A stretch of 64,000 nt of DNA from Cyclobacteriaceae bacterium (GCA_020436165.1 JAGQYI010000048.1:17919-81918); one strand, 5' to 3'. Positions 55,007 to 64,000 are shown, numbered from the stretch's first letter. Translations and numbers: made by a program. The notes: generated by a model from the letters alone, not told the origin.

Positions 55007-56124
55007 TAAGGTTTTGCTTGTGTTGCAGGTACAAGATCAATAAAGGCTTTTGCCACATTCTGTATTTTAAATCGCTCATAATCTTTGAACGGCAAGGCAT
55101 CCGAATAATTCCCCTCAAAAAATTGATTAACTTTTGATTTATCAATTTCTTTCGTGCTTATAGAAAGAACAGGCCTGCCTGCCAGGTAATAATCAATCAA
55201 TTTGCTTGGAGCCTGAACAGATGTACTGTTTTCAATGTTAACCAGGAAATCCATTTTGCTCATCTTCCCGATGAGTTCCTTGCGTGGTATATACTCATGA
55301 ACAATAATTCTTCCGCCAGACCTTGCTACCTGATCTTCAATAAGACTTATATTGTTCGTAAAGATATGGAACGCGAACTCTGTTTTTTGTTCCAAAAGGT
55401 AATCAATAAAGTTTCTCGGGTCACGGTGGTCTTTAATAAAAGAACCTGCATAACAAAATACTGGCACTTCATTTTTCATAAATTCCTCCTTCTCAGGCGT
55501 ATATTCCTCGAAATCGATTCCTTGAGGTATAACTCTGATTTTGTCATGAAATTCCTTGTAATAGGCATTCCTGGCAGCTTCAATCGGGATGGTTATAAAA
55601 TCAGTCTTTCGACTAAACCATTTTTCAACATACTTAAAATAAAAAGGTTTGCGAAACGAATCCGATCTGTTGCCCATAAAGGGATCACCGCAATCGGCCA
55701 CCCATACCTTTGCCAGTTTCCCTCCCTTTTTGTAGCAACGTGCCACTCCCCAGTGTACCGGAAAAGGAACTGCCAGCGAAATAAGCATATCATAACCTGA
55801 CTCCTTCTTAAGCAACTTGTTAACTAATGGTACAAGTTGTATGTCAGGGTATTCAATTAAAAGCCCTAAAAAACGAGCTACTATTCTTCTTACTAACAGA
55901 GCCAGTCCGCTTCCTTTTATTGCAATTGGTTTATACCGTAAGTTTCCAAGCTCTTTGATTTTTATTCCGAATTTCTCTACCAATTCTTGTTGTCCGGAAT
56001 GTAAATGTGTTAATACAGTAACCATATGCCCCTGGCGGCTGAATTCCTTAGCCAGTTCAGTAGCCCTAAAGGACCTGGGTGAATTTTCAGGAAAAAAAGC
56101 ATTGGTAACAATAATTATTCTCAA
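55006..56124 (-). CDS. Glycosyltransferase (GT4-like)
   Basis: A 372-residue GT-B glycosyltransferase. The N-terminal domain starts IIIVTNAFFPENSPRSFRATELAKEF, a form seen in WcaI/WbuB-like GT4 enzymes. The C-terminal half contains FCYAGSFIKDHRDPRNFIDYL and IPRKELIGKMSKMDFLVNIEN, then APSKLIDYYLAGRPVLSI. The usual E-x7-E pair is not obvious, so the donor site is divergent. Specificity unknown. Confidence 0.77.
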   Translation of the reverse strand: MRIIIVTNAFFPENSPRSFRATELAKEFSRQGHMVTVLTHLHSGQQELVEKFGIKIKELGNLRYKPIAIKGSGLALLVRRIVARFLGLLIEYPDIQLVPLVNKLLKKESGYDMLISLAVPFPVHWGVARCYKKGGKLAKVWVADCGDPFMGNRSDSFRKPFYFKYVEKWFSRKTDFITIPIEAARNAYYKEFHDKIRVIPQGIDFEEYTPEKEEFMKNEVPVFCYAGSFIKDHRDPRNFIDYLLEQKTEFAFHIFTNNISLIEDQVARSGGRIIVHEYIPRKELIGKMSKMDFLVNIENSTSVQAPSKLIDYYLAGRPVLSISTKEIDKSKVNQFFEGNYSDALPFKDYERFKIQNVAKAFIDLVPATQAKP

Positions 56125-56194
56125 TGTCTTATAAACCCTTAATAATAACTGAATAAATAATTCTTAGGAACACTATTTTGAAAGCCAATTAAAC

Positions 56195-56734
56195 TTAATG
56201 GATTTTTCTTATAAGTTTTGCCGGATTCCCTGCAATAATGGAATAACTATCGAAAGATTTGGTAACCACGCTTCCCGCACCCACAATAACATTGTTTCCC
56301 AATTCCACTTGAGGAAGTATTATTGAATTGGCTCCAATCCAACAATCTTTACCAATAATTACAGGCTTGACACCCTCTTTATCATGCTCATCGTAATTAT
56401 TAAAACTATGATTGGCAGATATTATCTTTACTCCGGGAGCAAAAATTGTATTATCTCCAATATATACTTTGTTGATACCCTGGATATAGCAACCTCCCGA
56501 ATTTGCAAAGTATCTTGCAACATTTTTCCCTATAATAATTGTTTTACTTACAGTTGAAGTAAAGTGAACCATGAAAGGCACTTCACTATTTATTCTAAAA
56601 ATTTTCTGAAAGATAAAGTTAACTATTCTTAAACCTAGAGGACTTGGAGTAGCCAAATATTGAAGAACATTGCTTGGAACATTGTCCTTCCATTCTAACT
56701 TAAAAATCTTTCTAATGAGACTTTTCACCTTCAA
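56195..56734 (-). CDS. Hexapeptide-repeat acyltransferase (WcaF/LbH-MAT-like)
   Basis: A 179-residue left-handed beta-helix protein. Hexapeptide turns lie in KTIIIGKNVARYFANSGG and CYIQGINKVYIGDNTIF, then VIIGKDCWIGANSIILPQVELGNNVIVGAG and IIAGNPAKLIRKI. The catalytic-type His is in ISANHSFNNYDEHDK. Such enzymes acetylate sugar hydroxyls in colanic acid and O-antigen synthesis. It overlaps the upstream GT2 gene by 23 bp. A 70-bp AT-rich gap follows it, with nothing recognisable. Confidence 0.82.
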   Translation of the reverse strand: MKVKSLIRKIFKLEWKDNVPSNVLQYLATPSPLGLRIVNFIFQKIFRINSEVPFMVHFTSTVSKTIIIGKNVARYFANSGGCYIQGINKVYIGDNTIFAPGVKIISANHSFNNYDEHDKEGVKPVIIGKDCWIGANSIILPQVELGNNVIVGAGSVVTKSFDSYSIIAGNPAKLIRKIH

Positions 56735-57746
56735 ATAGTTTAATCAATCTCAAAACAGGAGCACCTATTATTCTGTGTAAGAAAAAAAACAAATAAGAAA
56801 TATTAAGTAGTCCCCCTTCAAATTTATAGTAGTTATTACACCCTTCTAACTTTAAGGGATATAGCTTTTCTTGTTTTAGTCTGACTATCATAATCCTAAA
56901 ATCTGCAAATGAAGAAATTTTGCATAAAGGAATCAACGTTAAAAGTACATATTTACAAATTGGCTGATTAAGAAAAACTATTTGATTTTTTACAAGTTCC
57001 CTGGAGTTTTTGAATTTCACAAGACAAATTGCTGAACTTAAAAAACCATCAATTGCTTTTTTGGAAAAAAATAGATCCGAATGTGTAGCAGAACCTGGTC
57101 TGGTTGTTCTTAAATAGAACTTTTTTTGGTCAAAGGAACAGTAGTTTGCTAAGCACATCACTTTGGCCAGGAACAAACCATCTTCAAGGTATGGAACATT
57201 CTCAGGATAGATTAGTTTATTTTTTTTTATCAATTCAAGTTTATAAAGTATTCCTACCGATCTGTCAGGATCACGAATATGACCTCCGCGTGCTTTTGCG
57301 TATGCTTCTGGCCCGGTTAAAATAGCCTCATCAGCTTTAATATAATCACTAAATTTATATTCTAAACTACCTTGTGCACTAAGAATATGATACCCCAAAA
57401 TCATTATCTCCAAATCTTCTGAAACCATCCTTTTAATTACATTGCCAAGCACATTGGGGGCGATATAGTCATCCGGGTCAATAAATAATATATATGCTCC
57501 TTTAGCTTTTTCTATACCTACATTTCTGGCTATGGACACTCCTTTGTTTTCCTGGTCAATAAGTATAATGTTTTCAAACTCTTTTTGTAGTTGAAGTACT
57601 ACTTCACGGCTGTTATCCGGTGAACCATCGTTTACCACAATTACTTCATAGATTTCAGGCGCAATGTCCTGATCCATCAAGCTTCGAATACATCGCTCTA
57701 TATAGGGTTCAACATTATAAACCGGTAAAACGATGCTTAATTGCAT
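56712..57746 (-). CDS. Glycosyltransferase family 2 protein
   Basis: A 344-residue GT-A glycosyltransferase. The N-terminus LSIVLPVYNVEPYIERCIRS, the VVNDGSPDNS nucleotide-binding turn and the DxD-type metal site FIDPDDYIAP are all standard for GT2. The C-terminal ~120 residues are hydrophobic and Lys-rich, suggesting membrane association. Its 3' end overlaps the acyltransferase gene by 23 bp. Specificity unknown. Confidence 0.9.
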   Translation of the reverse strand: MQLSIVLPVYNVEPYIERCIRSLMDQDIAPEIYEVIVVNDGSPDNSREVVLQLQKEFENIILIDQENKGVSIARNVGIEKAKGAYILFIDPDDYIAPNVLGNVIKRMVSEDLEIMILGYHILSAQGSLEYKFSDYIKADEAILTGPEAYAKARGGHIRDPDRSVGILYKLELIKKNKLIYPENVPYLEDGLFLAKVMCLANYCSFDQKKFYLRTTRPGSATHSDLFFSKKAIDGFLSSAICLVKFKNSRELVKNQIVFLNQPICKYVLLTLIPLCKISSFADFRIMIVRLKQEKLYPLKLEGCNNYYKFEGGLLNISYLFFFLHRIIGAPVLRLIKLFEGEKSH

Positions 57747-57764
57747 ATAACGGTATTAGCTAAG

Positions 57765-58733
57765 CTATTTATAGAAGTATTGCTTTGAACCATCCTTAAC
57801 AAGGCGTTTTTTTGCAACATAGATGTAGTAGAAAGGGTTTGCATAATACGCCAGTAAATGATAAAACCGTTTTAACCCTACCGATTCGCTGTTCCAACCC
57901 AACCTGTAAAACATCTTTGATACATGGTAAGTAAAGTTTTCACTTGCCACCATTTCCCAGGGTAAAAATGGATGTGCTACTTGCTTGCGTATTTTGTGTA
58001 ATGTAAAATACTGGGGTTTTATCAGGAGCTGTTCGTCTCTATTATTTAACGCTTTATTATGCATTCTATAACCAACAGTTTCTTTATGAAAGTAACTGAG
58101 TTTATAACCTGCTCTTGTAAGTTTTAACCACATAGGATAGTCTTCTATTCGGGTAAAGGATTCATCGTACCCACCAACATCCACAACAGCTTTCTTATTA
58201 TAAAAATAAGTGGGAGTATAATTGATCCTGTCCGAAACCAGCAGAAGTTTGAACTGATCCTCAGCTTTATAGCCTTTCTGCATAAGATTATCAGGAAAAT
58301 TGCCAGGCATCGTCCTTACAAAAGACTCTTCCTTGAAAACGCCACGATAGAGCCGAACCTGTGAAAAGACCACCTGAGATTCCGGATGCTTACGTATAAA
58401 GTCAATATTATCGGCAATACAATCGGGCAATAAAATGTCATCTCCGGCAATCATTTTTATCCAGTTGGAAGTGGCAGCATTTGTTAGCCTGTTACAATTT
58501 GCCGAAACCCCTGTATTAGCCGGCACGGTTATTAGCTGTGTATGTGTAAATCTATTTTTGTTTTCTGAAAGCCATTCTTCTACAAGTGATAATGTTCCAT
58601 CGGTAGAGCAATCGTCACTTACAATCAATTCGAGTGCGGGATAGGTTTGGCACTTAATGCTTTCTAAAGTCTCCAGTACAAATTCAGCCGAATTGTAGGT
58701 AGCTACCCCTATCGAAACCAATTCGCTTTCCAA
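57765..58733 (-). CDS. Glycosyltransferase family 2 protein
   Basis: A 322-residue GT2 enzyme with VSIGVATYNSAEFVLETLES, the SDDCSTDGTL turn, the metal-site MIAGDDILLPDC and a later GYDESFTRIEDYPMWLKL acceptor-loop motif (ED in the usual catalytic-base region). It starts 1 bp after the flippase stop. Specificity unknown. Confidence 0.9.
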   Translation of the reverse strand: MESELVSIGVATYNSAEFVLETLESIKCQTYPALELIVSDDCSTDGTLSLVEEWLSENKNRFTHTQLITVPANTGVSANCNRLTNAATSNWIKMIAGDDILLPDCIADNIDFIRKHPESQVVFSQVRLYRGVFKEESFVRTMPGNFPDNLMQKGYKAEDQFKLLLVSDRINYTPTYFYNKKAVVDVGGYDESFTRIEDYPMWLKLTRAGYKLSYFHKETVGYRMHNKALNNRDEQLLIKPQYFTLHKIRKQVAHPFLPWEMVASENFTYHVSKMFYRLGWNSESVGLKRFYHLLAYYANPFYYIYVAKKRLVKDGSKQYFYK

Positions 58734-58734
58734 A

Positions 58735-60231
58735 TTACTTTCTCATTTTGTCAATGAAACTCTTCATTGCTCCTGCCAGGTCAAGGCGCTTATTTAATTG
58801 ATTATAGGAATAAAAACCCGATATAAGCAGAGCTATACCACCAATAATCAGAGATGGCACCAGATTGAAATATGAAACGGCTATGAAGGCAAGTACACAT
58901 GTGCTCAGTAAAATTACAGCCAGTGTAAAAAACCCAGCTGAAAATCTGAAACTGTACTTAACATATGAAACCCCACCTATCAATAAAAGATTGATCATAT
59001 TACTGAGTAAAAAGGCAATACCCAATCCTTTAATTCCACCATACATATAGCCAACAATATTCATTGACAGCACTACTGCCTTCCCTATTATTTCTGTGAC
59101 CAGTTTAAGCCGCATGTCACCTTTAGCTACCACAATAACTCCCAATGCCCAGGCGATGGCTTGCAAAAAAATACCTAGTACCGACCAATGAATGTATTCC
59201 AGAACAGGCAAGAACTCCTTTGTCAGTAAAACTTCAATGATTAGTGGTGCAGCAATGAGTAAGAGCACCAGTATGGGCCCCAAAATTAACAGTACCAGTT
59301 CCGCCTGGTGAGTAACCGTTTGCTGCCACTTTTCTTTATCATGTATCAATGAAGAAAGCCGCGGAAAATAATCGGTGATCATAGCCGTAAATACCAAACC
59401 CACATAACCTGTAGTGATAGTAACCCCAGCGTTGTAAATACCCAGATCGTGCAAGGAACCGGTCCTTCCAATGTAGGCATTGAGCACAAAACGAATAGCT
59501 ACCAGTAAAAATGTACTAAAAGACAAAACAACTCCCAATTTAACCATCTCAGCGCCTTTATCAATCGTTTCTCTCAAAGACAAAGAAATATCGGGTAGTT
59601 TGATCTTGCGTTTGAAGTACACAGAAATCAACCAAGTAACGATAGCACTTACAATAAGGGCTGGTACAATACCTGACACGCCAAAGAAATAGTAAAAAGG
59701 CACTGCTACCACCAATCCTCCCAGGGAACCCAATACGTTGGCCAGGGCCAGTAGTTTATTTTGCCTAAGCCCTCTCAACAATGTGTAGGTACCGCTTGTA
59801 AAAGCAAAGAATACAAAGATTACGGACAGCGCTATAAACGAAAAGGTATAATCTCCCGACTCAAAGAGCCACCTGCTTAAAAACCATGAAGCACCAATAG
59901 TTACAGCCACTCCAAGCAAGGCTGTAAAAAGTATCCATCGGCCAAACACTTTGGCCGTAGTGCCCATTTGCTGTTCATCTTCACTTCCTTTGGCAGCGGC
60001 TATATCACGAACTGCACTTTGTGGAAGGCCCAGACTGGTCAGGTTTTTGAGCATTTCAATAGTTGATGCAAAAAGACTGTTAATGCCCATTCCTTCTGCC
60101 CCCAACAAAATGGCCGAGAACTTACCACGAATAATGGTAATCAATATATTAAAGAACTGCACCCCGCCAAACAGGGTGGTAGCTTTAAAAATTTGTCGAT
60201 AGGAAGATTCCGAACCAGCCACTTTCTCCAA
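58735..60231 (-). CDS. Wzx-type oligosaccharide flippase
   Basis: Inner-membrane protein of 498 aa with about 12-14 helices. It belongs to the MATE/PST superfamily: the N-terminal FKATTLFGGVQFFNILITIIRGKFSAILLG and LTSLGLPQSAVRDIA match O-antigen translocases of this type. It would flip the undecaprenyl-linked repeat unit to the periplasm. With the EpsG-like polymerase (53777-55006) it completes a Wzx/Wzy-style pathway; no ABC exporter of polysaccharide was seen in the window. Confidence 0.87.
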   Translation of the reverse strand: MEKVAGSESSYRQIFKATTLFGGVQFFNILITIIRGKFSAILLGAEGMGINSLFASTIEMLKNLTSLGLPQSAVRDIAAAKGSEDEQQMGTTAKVFGRWILFTALLGVAVTIGASWFLSRWLFESGDYTFSFIALSVIFVFFAFTSGTYTLLRGLRQNKLLALANVLGSLGGLVVAVPFYYFFGVSGIVPALIVSAIVTWLISVYFKRKIKLPDISLSLRETIDKGAEMVKLGVVLSFSTFLLVAIRFVLNAYIGRTGSLHDLGIYNAGVTITTGYVGLVFTAMITDYFPRLSSLIHDKEKWQQTVTHQAELVLLILGPILVLLLIAAPLIIEVLLTKEFLPVLEYIHWSVLGIFLQAIAWALGVIVVAKGDMRLKLVTEIIGKAVVLSMNIVGYMYGGIKGLGIAFLLSNMINLLLIGGVSYVKYSFRFSAGFFTLAVILLSTCVLAFIAVSYFNLVPSLIIGGIALLISGFYSYNQLNKRLDLAGAMKSFIDKMRK

Positions 60232-60257
60232 ATTATTTATTGCAAGCCGTTTTCACT

Positions 60258-61067
60258 TTATTCGTCCAACATCCAGGCATACTTGCTCCCTTCAAAATAC
60301 TCTTTTATTTCCTCGTAATTTTCGATGAGTTGATGAAGAGGAAATGGATTGGTCTTCTTTAGCTTAACTTGCGGGCTTTTATACTCAATTCCCGTAAAAT
60401 CGCATACTTTTTTATAGGCAACTTTAGGATCATTGTTTATATCATTCTCGTAATTAATACAGACAAATTCCTGCTCATTTAAATTTGATTTTACTTCTGC
60501 CAAATCATCATCTAATTGCTTGAAATACTCGTTAAGCGTGAGATATACATTAATGCCAACTTCAAATTTAAGAGGATCAATAACTACTTTTTTGGTCTTG
60601 TTCACTTCATTTGACGAATGCCACAGACCGGAAACCCGTCCCTTCTCTATGGATACAATTCTTTTCAAATGATTAGAGCGCTCAATTAGTATAAATTTTT
60701 TATAACCCAATGATTTCAAATGTTCTATGTAGGGCCCAATCTTCATATTTATACAATCTTTGGACAAATGCATTCCGGTTGGGTACTTAGTTGCAAAGGA
60801 GTAAATGGCCGATATTCTTTTATTTTCATGTTCCTTTATCACATAATCTACTTCTTTGATACTTAAAGATTTGTCTAACTTCATTAATCGTTCAAATGGC
60901 TCCCCACTCCAATACATTTGAGGATGCTGATTCATTAAATCTCCTAAAACAGTACTTCCACACCTACCCGTGTGCAACATGGCAACTTTTTGCTTTCGTA
61001 CAAAAAGATTCGCTATTCTCTTCACCAATTTCTTTACGTTTCCAATTAAATTTTCGCCTGATTCCAT
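60258..61067 (-). CDS. Sulfotransferase-like protein
   Basis: A 269-residue protein with a PAPS 5'-phosphosulfate-binding-type loop, HTGRCGSTVLGDLM (residues 32-45), and a later RSNHLKRIVSIEKG segment resembling the 3'-phosphate-binding region. The C-terminal part has YENDINNDPKVAYKKVCDFTGIEY, the usual sulfotransferase tail motif. The role would be sulfation of a sugar in the polymer. The fit to known families is moderate, and no PAPS-generating genes are in the window. Confidence 0.72.
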   Translation of the reverse strand: MESGENLIGNVKKLVKRIANLFVRKQKVAMLHTGRCGSTVLGDLMNQHPQMYWSGEPFERLMKLDKSLSIKEVDYVIKEHENKRISAIYSFATKYPTGMHLSKDCINMKIGPYIEHLKSLGYKKFILIERSNHLKRIVSIEKGRVSGLWHSSNEVNKTKKVVIDPLKFEVGINVYLTLNEYFKQLDDDLAEVKSNLNEQEFVCINYENDINNDPKVAYKKVCDFTGIEYKSPQVKLKKTNPFPLHQLIENYEEIKEYFEGSKYAWMLDE

Positions 61068-61082
61068 ACACTAACTACTTAC

Positions 61083-61820
61083 TTATAAAACAGGTTTTGC
61101 TGATATATATATTTCTGCCCCATTGTCCGGGAAATGAGCACTCATTTTATTTAAACCATCCAAAACACTACTTTCAATTATTTGACCTGAAAGGAGTTTC
61201 TCCATTTGATGATGTGTAAATGGCTTAATAAAATAAGAACCCTTTTCTATTACAGAGAATCCGTTTAACTCGAAAAGTTCAGAAAACGTTACCACATCGT
61301 ACACTGTCCGTCTTCCAAACAATGCATCAAGTTTCGATTCTTCATATATCGATTGAATTAAACCAGCTTCATACGCCAACAGGCGATGAAATGACTTTGC
61401 ATTAGGAACAAAGGAGTGTACAATCGTATTCGTATGACACACTTCTTTTATTCGTTTAAGCACTTCATCAGGGTTATCAATTTCATGTAAAAAGCCACCT
61501 ATGATAATATAGTCAAATGGTCCATCTTTAAACTGATCCAGTATATTCTCAAAAAGCCCATGGTATATGGTTATTCGTTCATCGTTTGAGGCTAACGACA
61601 CAGCCCTTTCATAGAAAATATCCCCGGGCTCAACTACTACCATTTTATCAAATGCATCAAAATCCTGGAATATTGGGTGCTCTCCGCATCCTATTTCCAA
61701 AATATTTTTATGTACGTGCCTATTCAAACTCTCCTGTATATTTCTCTGTCTGTATCTTCTTAGTATACCTTCAAAAGGTAATTTTGAATAATTTAACTCG
61801 TAATTTTCAGCTGTTGCCAT
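61083..61820 (-). CDS. SAM-dependent methyltransferase
   Basis: A 245-residue class I methyltransferase. The SAM motif I is NILEIGCGEHPIFQ, followed by the acidic MVVVEPGD and the post-I DYIIIGGFLHEIDNPDEVL. This is a methyltransferase domain of the small-molecule or sugar-modifying type. It lies 3 bp after the aminotransferase gene in the sugar-tailoring end of the locus, so methylation of a sugar is plausible but not shown. Confidence 0.8.
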   Translation of the reverse strand: MATAENYELNYSKLPFEGILRRYRQRNIQESLNRHVHKNILEIGCGEHPIFQDFDAFDKMVVVEPGDIFYERAVSLASNDERITIYHGLFENILDQFKDGPFDYIIIGGFLHEIDNPDEVLKRIKEVCHTNTIVHSFVPNAKSFHRLLAYEAGLIQSIYEESKLDALFGRRTVYDVVTFSELFELNGFSVIEKGSYFIKPFTHHQMEKLLSGQIIESSVLDGLNKMSAHFPDNGAEIYISAKPVL

Positions 61821-61823
61821 AAA

Positions 61824-62753
61824 TCAAAGGCTATTTTTTTCGATAAAATAGTAGATATTCTTACTTATATAAGCAATATCTTCGTTTTCCAATTTCTGAT
61901 GAACCGGTACAAAAAAGGCCTGTTCTCCATAAAACACGCTGCATTGAATACCTCGGCTCCATAAAAACGTTTTCATTGCCGGTAAATCCACTTTTTCAGG
62001 TACCTTAAAAAGGCAGGCTCCGGGTACTATTCCCGGCTCAAAGGCAAATCGTTCGGTACAACCAGCGGCCACCAGCCGTTTCATAAGTTCCCGGTAGTTC
62101 TTTCTTCGTTTTTCAGCAATTTCTTCTGTGGTATCAATATATGCTGAAAGAACTGTTTTTAGGTAAACTAACTCCTCCTTATCGGGTAGTACATCATGCA
62201 TAAGATCCATTGCAATTGAACTTTTTGCTGTGAGTAATCCTCCTATCTGGACGGGAAACAATTTAGGAAAACTGTAAATGGCAAAATCTCCTACCTCTCC
62301 TACGCCATAGGCTTCGGTTCCTGAAAGAAACGAATAGGCGCAATCCTCAATAATAGGAAAGCCTAGTTTTTCAATCGCCTCCATATCCACAACAGGATAA
62401 CCAAATTCATGATTCACCAGCACCAGCTTTGTTTCCTTCTCTATTTTGCGCGACCACCTGCAAAATTTTTCAATTTCGCCTGTTACGCAGCTACTAATGT
62501 AAAAATTACCGGAGGTAGTTAAAATAGTAACAACATCCCTGGGCTTGAGGTGGTAATACTCCAAAGCTGCATACAAAGCTGATTTACCGGAAGCAGTAAA
62601 TACATAGTTCCGTTTATCAAACCTTTTTTCCAGATACATTTCGATGAGTGCTGTTTTTACCTTAAGATTGGCATTTTTGTGCACATCGGCTGTTGAAAAA
62701 GGGCTCATCCGATAGGTAGGAAGCAAATACGGATCTGGATTATCAATGATCAT
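61824..62753 (-). CDS. DegT/DnrJ/EryC1/StrS-like aminotransferase (short)
   Basis: A 309-residue PLP protein, about 60 residues shorter than typical. PLP features remain: SGKSALYAALEYY at the cofactor phosphate site, IIEDCAYSFLSG with the ring Asp, and the lysine in YSFPKLFPVQIGG. It is probably active as a sugar or other small-molecule transaminase. It sits beside an FdtA-like isomerase, which normally precedes a DegT transaminase in dTDP-Fuc3NAc/Qui3NAc synthesis. The start overlaps the FemAB-like stop by 4 bp. Confidence 0.75.
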   Translation of the reverse strand: MIIDNPDPYLLPTYRMSPFSTADVHKNANLKVKTALIEMYLEKRFDKRNYVFTASGKSALYAALEYYHLKPRDVVTILTTSGNFYISSCVTGEIEKFCRWSRKIEKETKLVLVNHEFGYPVVDMEAIEKLGFPIIEDCAYSFLSGTEAYGVGEVGDFAIYSFPKLFPVQIGGLLTAKSSIAMDLMHDVLPDKEELVYLKTVLSAYIDTTEEIAEKRRKNYRELMKRLVAAGCTERFAFEPGIVPGACLFKVPEKVDLPAMKTFLWSRGIQCSVFYGEQAFFVPVHQKLENEDIAYISKNIYYFIEKNSL

Positions 62754-63688
62754 GAAAACTGGTAGGTCCAGGTAGTTTTAAGATTTACATCACACCCAAT
62801 ACTTTCCTTAAACTCACACAACCCATGATTAGGCTGCGAGTTTTCAGTGGAAGGACCAATGTCTATGATGCGCATGCCCCTTGCCTGGTAGTGCCGGAAT
62901 AGTTCATAGGATATAAAATTCATGGGTCTGAGCTCTGCATAAGCGGGAACATCGCCCCAATATATTACCTGAACAATGTCTTCGAAAATATGAAATACAA
63001 CAGCAGATGCTACAAAAGTGTTCTCATGGATTACGAGGAAAAAATCGGCAGGTACAAGTTCTGTGGTTTCAGCAACCTGTTCCCATGTCATTCTTAAAGG
63101 AAATCCACGTTCTGACCTGTTCTGCTTTATTATGCTGTATGCCAGCTCTTTCTCTTCCATTGAACCACATTGATGAAGTTTAAGGTCGTTTGAAAGCGCT
63201 TTCTTAAGATTTTTACGTGCATTCTTTGGCAAGGAAGCAACGTAGGAATCATTCATATGTTCAAGAAAGAATGAGTAGTTAAGATCAATAGTACGTTGGG
63301 TAAACCCTGCCCTGAACAGCACATTTGTAAGTTTAGACAGGTTGGTTTCGTCATATACCAATGGAGGTGGCACCAGGCTAATTTGTTCCAGGCCCTTTGA
63401 AGCACACCAGAAGATCAGTTGTTCTACTGCTTCTTCCATTTGTTTAACAGTAACAGCTTGCCGGGCCATCGTAAACCCTCCAAAAGGTGCTGAAAAAGGA
63501 GAATAAAAACCATTTTTTTTAACGCCACCTATAAGGCCCATGCGTACCCTGCTATCTTTAAATACCAGAAAACGTACCGATTCCACTTTTCCGGCATTTA
63601 AGACATTGAATGCAGAAGTATTGAAAATAAATGTGGGTATGGACAGTACTTGCGTGTATTCGGCACCGTTAACTTCCTCAACAACCAT
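62750..63688 (-). CDS. FemAB/GNAT-fold protein
   Basis: A 312-residue protein. The central segment LPKNARKNLKKALSNDLKL and FFLVIHENTFVASAVVFHI, then MNFISYELFRHYQARGMRIIDIGPS and the final HGLCEFKESIGC, match the FemAB-like GNAT fold (acetyl- or aminoacyl-transfer). In sugar loci such proteins may attach an acyl or aminoacyl group to an amino sugar. Its start ATG shares a base with the FdtA-like stop (TAATG), and its stop overlaps the aminotransferase start. Confidence 0.75.
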   Translation of the reverse strand: MVVEEVNGAEYTQVLSIPTFIFNTSAFNVLNAGKVESVRFLVFKDSRVRMGLIGGVKKNGFYSPFSAPFGGFTMARQAVTVKQMEEAVEQLIFWCASKGLEQISLVPPPLVYDETNLSKLTNVLFRAGFTQRTIDLNYSFFLEHMNDSYVASLPKNARKNLKKALSNDLKLHQCGSMEEKELAYSIIKQNRSERGFPLRMTWEQVAETTELVPADFFLVIHENTFVASAVVFHIFEDIVQVIYWGDVPAYAELRPMNFISYELFRHYQARGMRIIDIGPSTENSQPNHGLCEFKESIGCDVNLKTTWTYQFS

Positions 63689-64000
63689 TACTTACTTTTC
63701 TTGTAGTGTACAAAATCATCAAAGTCGCGTAAATAGTCTTCTTCCGAATAGGTTTCCGAAGCCAGCACCAGGCAAATAGAACCTGAAGAAAAATTGTCCA
63801 GTTCACGCCAAAGGCCCGGTGGCAAATAAAGTCCTATATAGGGTTGGTTCAGATGCATTCTCTTTTCGTTACTGCCATCATTGATTATGATATCAAAGCT
63901 GCCGCTTGCAGCTATGATAAGCTGATGCAGGTTTTTATGCGCATGCCCTCCCCTGGATGAACCGCCTGGAACATCATATAAGTAATAACAACGCTTTGTA
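63688..64000 (-). CDS. FdtA/WxcM-like sugar 3,4-ketoisomerase, C-terminal part (5' end outside window)
   Basis: The minus-strand frame is open to the window edge and ends at TAA 63690-63688, giving about 103 residues of a cupin protein. Visible are YYLYDVPGGSSRGGHAHKNL with HAH metal or catalytic-type histidines, HQLIIAASGSFDIIINDG, YIGLYLPPGLWRELDNFSSG and YSEEDYLRDFDDF. This matches TDP-4-oxo-6-deoxyglucose 3,4-ketoisomerases (FdtA/QdtA). It supplies 3-keto sugars for a DegT aminotransferase such as the one at 61824-62753. Confidence 0.82.
   Translation of the reverse strand, partial: TKRCYYLYDVPGGSSRGGHAHKNLHQLIIAASGSFDIIINDGSNEKRMHLNQPYIGLYLPPGLWRELDNFSSGSICLVLASETYSEEDYLRDFDDFVHYKKSK

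Overview
This window comes from a Bacteroidota chromosome, most likely a marine-type member of the Cytophagales. The evidence is the gliding gene gldC, a type IX secretion (T9SS) C-terminal sorting domain, SusC-style TonB receptors with an N-terminal carboxypeptidase-regulatory domain, several promoters of the TTG-N19/20-TAnnTTTG type, a near absence of Shine-Dalgarno sequences, and a Bacteroidota exosortase of the XrtF type. Genus-level placement is not possible from the sequence alone.

Positions 1-30051 are mostly housekeeping genes on both strands. They run: 3' end of ribF, acetoacetyl-CoA synthetase with gldC, a TonB receptor with an SGNH lipoprotein, ung, apaG, two methyltransferases, valS, and an Lrp regulator divergent from an amino-acid dehydrogenase. 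A tyrosine/homogentisate catabolic operon follows (hmgA, hppD, fahA, flavin reductase), interrupted between hmgA and hppD by a small four-helix-bundle gene with short direct repeats at its flanks. Next come outer-membrane proteins, tRNA-Glu, gap, yebC, an EamA transporter with a LolD-type ATPase, sucC, tRNA-Arg and a beta-barrel protein. Strong hairpin terminators separate the convergent units.

Positions 30066-64000 form one minus-strand surface-polysaccharide locus of more than 33 kb, with genes overlapping or separated by a few bases; its 5' end lies outside the window. In transcription order it encodes:
- sugar-nucleotide tailoring (FdtA-like isomerase, FemAB/GNAT-like protein, DegT aminotransferase, methyltransferase, sulfotransferase);
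- a Wzx-type flippase, GT2 and GT4 glycosyltransferases and an EpsG/Wzy-like polymerase;
- two tandem NodB-like deacetylase paralogues, a CapA-like phosphoesterase, an asparagine-synthetase-like amidotransferase and an ATP-grasp ligase;
- acyltransferases, including an MBOAT/SGNH O-acylation pair;
- more GT4 enzymes, a short PglC-like initiating sugar transferase, and a PglD/PglE/PglF-like set that suggests a UDP-diNAc-bacillosamine type sugar.

The most notable part is the promoter-distal end at 30066-36858. There an XrtF-type exosortase, its partner membrane protein, a 1008-residue T9SS cargo protein and an overlooked 59-residue PID-CTERM-like protein (31972-32151, ATGA-coupled to the T9SS gene) sit between the bacillosamine-type genes. 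This reads as a combined polysaccharide/exosortase/T9SS surface-display module. A second oddity is that the PglD-like acetyltransferase just upstream has no ATG and seems to start at ATT, directly after the in-frame stop of the aminotransferase.
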